Notes under the pieces: generated by a model
Databases searched by the model: none
Told to the model about the DNA's origin: nothing
The model's input: the letters and a program-made list of their open reading frames with translations, nothing else
Part shown: piece by piece, positions 27,101 through 36,100 of the stretch
Layout: each line of letters begins with the position of its first letter
Numbering within the stretch: position 1 is the first letter of the stretch
Source of the DNA: Litoditis marina
Taxonomy: Eukaryota > Nematoda > Chromadorea > Rhabditida > Rhabditidae
Length of the DNA: 64,000 nucleotides
NCBI GenBank assembly: GCA_964036275.1
Contig: OZ038439.1
Location: 15,980,330-16,044,329 of the forward strand
Reading direction: 5' to 3'
Program-made: the position numbers and the translations under genes

Positions 27101-30100
27101 GTATATCTGAACCCAGCGTCGGCCACCGAGGGTGGTTCCGACTACTATGTGTCCATGCTACTGCACACTCTGGCCGAAGTGAGTTGGTACTATTCTTTTC
27201 ATAACATTAGATATATGGTAAATTGGAACTCCTCAATACGATATTGAATACTATTTAATTGCTTAATGTCTATCCGGCAGCCTCTTCGTATAACATCAAA
27301 ATTAAGATTGTTGCACCCCTGAAACAAAGATTGCCCCTAAGAAGTTTGAGAGACAGTAGTCTACTTTTGTTTGACTGATAAATTAGCAAAATGTGTAACT
27401 GAGCTACGTTAAATGGGAACTGTTTAATTGCTGTCCGGGCCAACGCGAGATCAGGGGGATAATATAGGCCGTCGCAGTGTTTCCGATTAGCAGTGTTTCC
27501 GATCTCAGAGTGTGATCAGGCAACTCGGATGTTACGCTTTTCATTTACGTCGAATCTACTTTTCTGGTAGGTCGTTTCTAATTCAGATGACTGTGGTTCC
27601 GCCTATGCTCGTTATCCACCAGGATAACTGTATAGCCAATAAGTCCGATGCGTTCTTCGGGTTCTGTTCCTGGCTCCTTCTACAACTGAAAGAACTGGAA
27701 GAGGTGAGATTTCACACTACGGAACGGGTTGAAACAGTACGCTTGTTCGAAAACTAACCCATTCATGCATGCAGTTCTATTCTCCAAAATCACTAGTGAA
27801 CTTTTTGCTACTTTCCACTTGCAATTAGTGAACATTGAACCTAAAATGCTCATTCAGATTCGTGTTGTGTACTCTGCTGTTGGACATACACACGACAGCG
27901 TTGACGCTTTTTTTGGATCTCTGCGGAAGTCAATGCGCACCACAGACATACACACTCTGGAAGGTAATTAGAAACGTTGCGCGACTTTTTCGGACCTTAC
28001 AGTAGGCTCTCCGTTTTACTGACTTTATTGCACTCCGCTTACTCCCGAAGAGGTCGTGGAGAATAAGAATCGTAATCTTAATTGTTCACTAAACCAACGT
28101 TTTTCGATAGTTTGTTCCGAATTTGTTAGAAGAGATTTTTTCTCTGTTGAACTGGCACTCTGTGAATTTCAGACCTACTCGATTATTTGAAGAAAATGAG
28201 AAGTGTCCATCAAGTGCAAACTGTACCTCCAGTGTATTCGTTCTCACCCCTATGCGGAATGACTAAGGGGTACGAATGGAAAGCGAGTCAACATCAGTTC
28301 ATTTTCAGAAGGGACGGAAACGGTGGGTTATGCACTACGATCTGATACACAACAACTTGTATCATCTATCTTATATTCACACATTTCTAGCCTTTGCAAC
28401 AACCCATTTGCGAATAAAACTGAATCATTTCTCACAATACAAATTGGTTACTATGTACTATATTCATGTTTTTCTCAACGCTGAAATGGAAAACCTTCAG
28501 AGAACGCCAGCCCCATTTTCTTCTCATCTTATTAGGGGAACGCATTTTCATATTTCAGGCGGTGTATCCTTCTCCTATTGTAGATGGCTTGGCAATGCAG
28601 AATTTTCCGATGAATCCACTGGCCGCATAAAAGAATGGCCAATGTTTGAGGTAGGAACCCACAAAACTAAACTTTGGCACTTTTGTCGTTTTTTCCGCTT
28701 CTACGTGAATAACGTTCTTCTAACGATTCTCTTACAGTGCAGAAAATCCTCATATCATTAAAAAATTACAAGTTAGTCGAGAAGAATCGTTACCGATTCA
28801 ATGTACAACGTACGATAAGTGCAGTGTTATTTTCTAATGTGACATATTAACTTTATCAGTTACAGGCTATTTCTGAACCCAAACGTGTAATGAACTGTTT
28901 ATAATAATAAAATATCAAGGTTAGGTTAAGCCAGCAAACTATAAGATATCAGGAATTGTTATTTAGAGAATTCTCCCATGTACCTGAGAATCCCGGCTAC
29001 CTATAATCTCGGTTATTCCTGGTTACCTATCTCTTGCTGGTAGATTTCAATGTTTTTGAATTTAAAAACGCTGCTTCAGACTCGAGCCAAAGCAGAAGAA
29101 GCCACAAAGTTCATGCCGGACATTTTGCCACTTCGAATTCTAAGATTGAACACCGCCATCTCCACAGTGATAGCCGCAGTCACTCCATACCTGGATTCAA
29201 CCCAACTTCTTCATTTTCAAGACTTGGGACAGGAATTGGAGAATCAGTATTCCAACTCAGGTAATTATTTTTCATGTTGCCACTTAAACAGTTGAATTGT
29301 TGAAGAATTGCGTATGATCAATTTATTTCATTTTGTATGGTGGTTCAAATGAGTTTTGTATCATGTTTTCGACATAAAAAGGTAATATCGCGCATAAACG
29401 CAATATTCACGTTCAAAAATAATGCAAAAAGAAAATTCAACACAATGGTTAATTTGCTTTACTGTTCCCAAATCCTCTTGACCTTCTTGTTCTTCAGAGA
29501 ATAATTCAATGTGATAATAAATCAACATAATAAGCATTGTTCGAATCAGACCACCAACCAAACCGAGCATTTTGCTGTGTCACCTTGGAAACCTAACGGG
29601 GAAACCGGGTAGTTTCAATGTCGCTTCTTAGTAGTTTTGTTTTCCACAAACTTATTGGCGTTTCGGTTCGCCGCGGTCCCGGCTTTTTGAGTGACCGGAA
29701 CTTGTTAGCCCGAATTTGAACTACTTTCCATGGTCCAATCGTCTCGAAAAAGCCATTTCACCTTTTCGTTAATAACTTTAAGATGGTATTTACAGACACC
29801 ATTGCCACTCTGCTCTCACGAATTCGATCCAAGTGTGTCCCAGTCAGTCCTGCATCTACAGTGACACAGAGAGCCACTCTCAACAAGTTCATAGAGAACA
29901 ACCGAACTGGCGGACGACGTTGGCAACCCATACAACCAATCAATAAACGAAGAAGAGTGACTAAAACCTGAATAGTTCGGTTTTGTATCTATTTACCGTT
30001 GCTTCCCATCATTATTTCTTTTCTGCTGTGTTATTTTCTCCACGGTTCAGGTTGATTCTTTATTTGATTTTTTTATGAGTTTTATTTGATTTCTGCGGTT

Positions 30101-33100
30101 CTAGTGGTGACCACGTGCCCATTAGGCTTTTTCACATGTATCAAATGTATTTGCCGTGCTATTATGGAGAAGATTGTATTTACTGATTCTCAAAGTCGAC
30201 TATTCAAGTTAGACCTAGTTATTCAAGTTAATATAATTATTATGTAGCTACATTTTGGTTGGCTGAATAACTATCATCATATTAGCGAATCGACTATTAA
30301 AACTATGTAACTCAGTCAACGGACGTCATTTTGAATTGTAATTGGCTTGTTTCATTCTGTTGACCATAGTCATCTTAGTTGATCATAATGTCCACCGTCA
30401 TTGTTTCATAAAGTTGTGGCCATTGTCATTTTATGTTGCCAGTGGTCAGCGATTACTTTTCATATGGTTCTGCTTGCAGTTCTCACCAATGGTCACCTTC
30501 ATTATGACAGTTGTCAATATATATTATTTCTGGTTTGACAACTATTGAATAAACTGGTCAAATGTAACACGTTCTCTCTTGCGCTGGCGATCTCTGCAGG
30601 ACTGACAAGAATCTGAAAAACAAGCAAGTTTTCGAAACTTTTTAATTGGACGCGACTTATATGTTGCAATACAGGCTTTCTGATGCCGGATCGGCCGGAT
30701 TTGCATGATAAAATGAACACGGTAAAACGGTGAGCATAACTCGACAACAGGTGGGGGCTGCGTCAGGCAAAGCACGGGAAGTGTCCAATTTCATCAGGCA
30801 GAGAGACGAAATAAATCGTGCAGCAAAGGTCTAAGCTATAACATAGATTAGCCTTCTGAACACACAAAAAGCTTCAGACTTCACAGACCGGCAACGTTGT
30901 GGACGTTTGAGTGTATAGAGCCAACCAAAGCATTACTAAACCTTTTTCAATATCTCTAATTTTCAATTCAATATATCATCCCAATGTGAAAAAATATTCC
31001 ATAGTATTGTACGTGTATTGAGAATAGGTTAAATCAAAAAATGCACTCGACCAGCTAGAAAAAGCACATAAAACTTACTCAGCAGCATGGCTGGCAGCGG
31101 CCTCGTCCAACTTCTTTGACAGAGCGGCGACGCTGTTGCGCAGCTCAGAGTTCTCTTGCGCCAGCTTCTCGGATGCGCTGAAAAAAGACATGAAGCAAGG
31201 CTGTCAGCATACCCCAGTAACGTCCGACTGAGCTACAAAAAGTAGGCCATTTTCAGAGTTAGACACGTGAAAATTAAGAATTTTCCTATCAAAAGTAGAC
31301 CGTTTGCCTTCTTTTCGGCCAAAAAGTAGTCCGTTTCCGATTTTTTCTGACTATTCGGACAACTTTACTGGTGTATGGCTGTCAGAAAACACACTACTTG
31401 ATCGATTGCCCGAATTAGGGCATTGGCACCTAGAAAGCCCTTTTCAAGAGAACAACACAGACTGACGAATGTCAAGTCTTAAAATCCTTTTTGAAAGTAA
31501 ATCCATTTGCTTCACATATCCTATCCTACACCATGTTGAGCTGAAAAAATCCTTCCTATAATATACTTCTAAATCAAACGAAGACCAATTCACACTCCAT
31601 AATATTCGAGAGCAGATTCAGACTCTAGAACATTCAGATGAAGATTCTACCTCTTGGTGCTCTTCTCCAGCTCAGCAACGCGTTCCTCACGGGCAGCCAG
31701 CTCGCTGTTCTTCGCATCCTGCTCACGCTTGCTGCAAAAAGAACACAATTAAGCATTCTGCATTCAACATGAGGCAATACACAGTTGAGTCATTGACATT
31801 GTGATTAACATGAATCATAATACTTAATACAGTGCTGCGTAAAAGTCAATGGTTTTATTCTAAAAAAAGTTAACAGGTTTATTCTACAGAAAGTAACCAG
31901 TTTCAGTCAGATTCAAAACGTGAAACTCCTTCCTTTTTCAATTTCATCAAGAATCGGCTAATTTTCACAGTACGAGCGAAAATAGTAATCCATTTTTCGA
32001 ATACTTGTAGCCACACGCCACACCACATTTAACGGCGAAACTATGCAAACAAAATTTGACCCATAAATTTTAATTTTCTTTCTAGATTACTGTTAACTTC
32101 ATTATAACATGTTTCCAACAATATCAGTCCATCCACTTTTTGTTTTTCTATTTACTGGATATGATAGTAAACAAGGGCAGTCATAAATACTCACTAGGTT
32201 TCGAATTTGGCCACCTCCTTGTGCAGTTCTCCGACCAGAGCTTGAAGTGACTGATACTCCTCCATCAGGTTAGACTCTTTCTAAAAAGCAAACAACAATG
32301 AAAAATAAAAACATTTCCATTGGAAAAGTGACCAACTAGAGAAAGACGTAAGACTTTGGGGTTAAGACCCGATATGATCAATAGAGTAATGAATTGAAGA
32401 AAAAAACTATTCATCACAATTATATTATGATTCATAGTTTTCAAAGTTAATCATTCTCCAAGTTACAATGTCAAAACTGAGTGTCATAGATAGCTAGGAC
32501 GAGCGCGGAAGATTAAATGAAACACGGAGGGATGGGAAAAGAGAACGCCCCCTCTCGATCAATACATGTTTCATCATAAAACACATGAGATAGCGACAGC
32601 TGTACTTAGGTTGCGTTGCGCCGAGTGCAAAAAACAGGTCTCTGCAAGATTTATTGACACATTGAACATGTGGCCACTTGATATCTATGATACGAGAGCT
32701 GATAGAAATGAATGCGAGCTCGCTGGCAAATACTTCCATGCTAAAAAGACAATGCGCCGCTGCCTATCGATTTAGCATTAGAACGTCATCTTTTGGGCAA
32801 GCCAATTTTTGCTGCCATATAATTGTTTTCACTGCGTTCTCACGATTTCTTAAAGAACTAATAGCTATTGCTCAAAGGATTTCGCTTGAAATTGGAAAAT
32901 AATTCCAAATTTGATAGCCTGAGAGAGAAGCCAAATAACATCCAGCTAAGCACGAGAATGGGTTAGCAAAACATCCCCCAGCAACATCTAATAAAAAACC
33001 GGTTTACTATTGTTACTGTCAATTCGTGAGCTAGGTAATTGAATTTCAACGCGCGGGTCCACCTAAATAGGTCTAGTTACCTTATTAGTAATGGCACAAG

Positions 33101-36100
33101 GCACTTACTTATCCGACTAATGGCAGACTTTTTAAAAACTTTAAATGGGACCCAACTTTCAATTAACACAAATTACGAATTCTCGCAGAGAGAGAGGGAG
33201 CCGATTCTCTCGGTTTTATGGCATTTTTTCACGGGTAAATGTCCTGTTTGTACAAACCTGCTCCCACTGCAATTTCTCCTCGTTGAAGGTTCTGATCATC
33301 TCCTCGCGGTCATGTTCGGCGCGTTTCACTCCCTCCTCAGCTGCTTTCTGCTTGACCTGAAAACACAACAGCTAAAAACAATAACTGTGCAACTAGTGCT
33401 CGATCACGCAGTGAAGTCAGAAGACAGTTTGATCGTCTCACATCACTATGGCTCAGTCACCAGCCTGAGGTCACTCACATACACAATATTGAATTTGTGA
33501 ATTCAGTTACAGCAGTACAGTCAACGTAAAAATGTACGCGAAACGGCAAGTTACTTCTCTCTATAGACAATAATTTCACTAGAAGTCCTACAATAATCGC
33601 AACTCGGTACTATTCGTAATACATGCAGGCATAAACTGATCTCTGGTCTCACCTCTTCGACCAGACTGCGTTTCTCCTCCAGCTCAGCCTTCATCTGACG
33701 AGCAACAGCATCCAGAGTGGCAAATTCGGTCTTCAGTGCGTCCAGCTCATCACGAGATTTGTCGGCCTTAGCAGCCTGAACATGAAATTAGTTCGTGGGA
33801 TAAGTGAACATGTAAACAAACAAAACAAGCAAATTCAGTTCATATTCACTATTTAGAATATTATGGGTTCAAAAATACTGACAACAGGTCCCTTGAAACC
33901 GACATATTATTCTACAATGTGCTTTACGACTTCCGACTGGGTATACCTATGCCCCATAAACAGAGACAAAAGATGACTAATAAATGCTTACCGCAACAAG
34001 ACTTTGCTGCTGACTGAGAGTAGCTTCCAGCTCGGCAACACGTGAAGTGCTTTTCTCCAACTGCTGAAAAACTAGAATGATTAACATCACGTATTCTAGG
34101 CAGAAAAGCTAATAGTATTTTTTCGAGCACTTTGTAGCTATCAGAGCAAAAATTCCAAGTTAAATTCAACTTATGACAACATGGCTGATCCACCTATCTG
34201 GTAATTACCTAAAAGAACCTGCAAAACACAACTATGCTATTTAAAGTGGTGGATGAATGACAAATACCGAAACCGAACTCAGAACATACCTCCTTACCCC
34301 AGTAAAATTGTCCGAATTCCGAATAGCCAGGCAAATTGATCTACTTCTACTTTTACTCGAAACGGAAACGATCTTCTTCGATCTTTTTTTATGGCAAAAT
34401 CAGTGTTTTCTACGTTTCCCAATCCAAAAACGGAGTAATTATCCTCTAATAGTCGCCTCTTACTTGCTGTATGACTCAGTCAGAAACATCTGAATACCGA
34501 ATACACTCTTCTAGTAACACATACCTGTCTGAGCTGTTCGGCCTGTGTTCTCGATCTCGACGCCTCTGCCGCATCCATGGAACTCTTTCGGAGAGCAGCC
34601 TTCAGCGTCTCATTCTCTTGACGGATCTGCAAATAATAATAATGAAGAATGATAGCCATGAACTAAAAATCACCCATTCCCTCCTACATTCAACTTCAAC
34701 TGGGCAACTGAGGCGTACACAAGTAATCCAGCATCTATCTCGTGGTACATTTAACATTCAACCCACTGGTATACGTTTTGTTATAGAATCTGGTAATAAC
34801 TAACTAGTTAGTTTTTTCAAACTATTTTGTGTTAAGTAATCTATGCACATATGCGTAATAAACTTTATATTAGTATAGTATCATTGCCATTATTCTCTTA
34901 TCTCGAAAAATATTAGGTAAACCCACATTGTTAATGGCAGACAGCTGAGTTTTGTTAGTTTCTTCCTGAGCACTTAGCTGCTGAACCTTGGCCGATAGCT
35001 CTGCCACACGACGCCTAAAATGAAGATGCATCACTGATTTAATCGCGAAAAGGATGAAATATATGGGCAGAGGATACGTACTGATTCTCAACAAGTTGCT
35101 TCTCAGCGGTAGTCCGAGCGACAAGATTCTGTTCCATCTTCTTCTTCAGATCGGCCTCACCAGCCTTGAACGCGTCCAGAGCAGTTGAGAGAGAATTAGC
35201 CTGAAAGAATGTTAGATTGAACGGTATTTGAACAAATTCCAACGATGAGAAACTTAACCTACGCTCCCCATCTTAATGGGGAGTCACAGTTACTGGACCG
35301 TGGAAATCTTTAATTTAAAAATTCTTTAATCTTCGGTTTTTGAACTGTCAATTGTGAAAAAAGCCAACTTCGATTTTCGAACAAGATTAAGAAATATCCC
35401 AAATTGACAGTGCCACAGAGCCGGCAGAGCTCCTATGATCATTTACTCATTACGTTTAAATAAAGTTTCTAAAATATGTTTACATGTTCAAAAGTGTCCG
35501 GCATACATTTTCGTAACCTAGGACGTCACTATGTGAGGCTCACCTTGGCATTACTGTCGTGGAAATAGGTGGCCAAGTAGCTGATGTACTCCGGCTCGAT
35601 CTCCTCAAGAGAGGCCAGGCGGGTGAGCACTTTGTTGGAATCAAGCTCAGATACATTGATAACAGGCACTGAAAAAAATATACACCAATCTCACATCTGA
35701 CACAACCAGGTTTCCCATTGGTCAGAACATTGCTCGTTCTTCAAAATGGAACGCGCAACATTTCGCTGAAAGGGAGCAAAAACGTTGCGCAATATCTCTC
35801 CCAATCCAAGGTCACCAATTTGTTCGAACGACCTATTGCGATATCACCGCGCCCTACCAAACTCATGTACGCAATCGATAGCAAGGAATCAACACTACGG
35901 GTGACATTCGTGAAAACTTGAAAATACACTACCTTTCGTGCTATAAAATTAAAAATTTGTGAGAGGACCCGTGGTCATCTCTGGGGTGAAAGCAAATACT
36001 GTTTCTGAAAAGAGTTATACATACAGTTAACAGGCTGTACTATAAGTCTATAAGTTATATATCTCAATAGTCTCAATCATAATAGATCTCAATAGTCAAG

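Larger units (their letters stand above)
10210..30662. mobile_element. 20.4-kb terminal-inverted-repeat DNA transposon with three genes
   Basis: The interval is bounded by identical 60-bp inverted repeats (10210-10269 and 30603-30662). Their outermost ATAT is palindromic, so it can be a 4-bp (or TA) target-site duplication, leaving a body of 10214-30658 starting AAGTCGCG and ending CGCGACTT. Beyond ATAT the flanks differ. Inside both ends are copies of a TGACNATGGTCA motif in opposite orientation. The interval sits in one intron of the kinectin-like gene, whose exon phases match on either side, so it behaves as an insertion. Contents: M1 (minus), P1 and P2 (plus, operon-like). Perfect repeats and intact frames point to a recent insertion. 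I cannot assign a known superfamily; it lacks visible polymerase B, integrase or helicase genes of Mavericks or Helitrons. Confidence 0.85.

Noticed and set aside
10210..30662. Reading the interval as a chromosomal inversion between two inverted repeats
   Set aside because: Inverting it would not change the relation of the two halves of the host gene, and the palindromic ATAT with dissimilar flanks fits insertion better.
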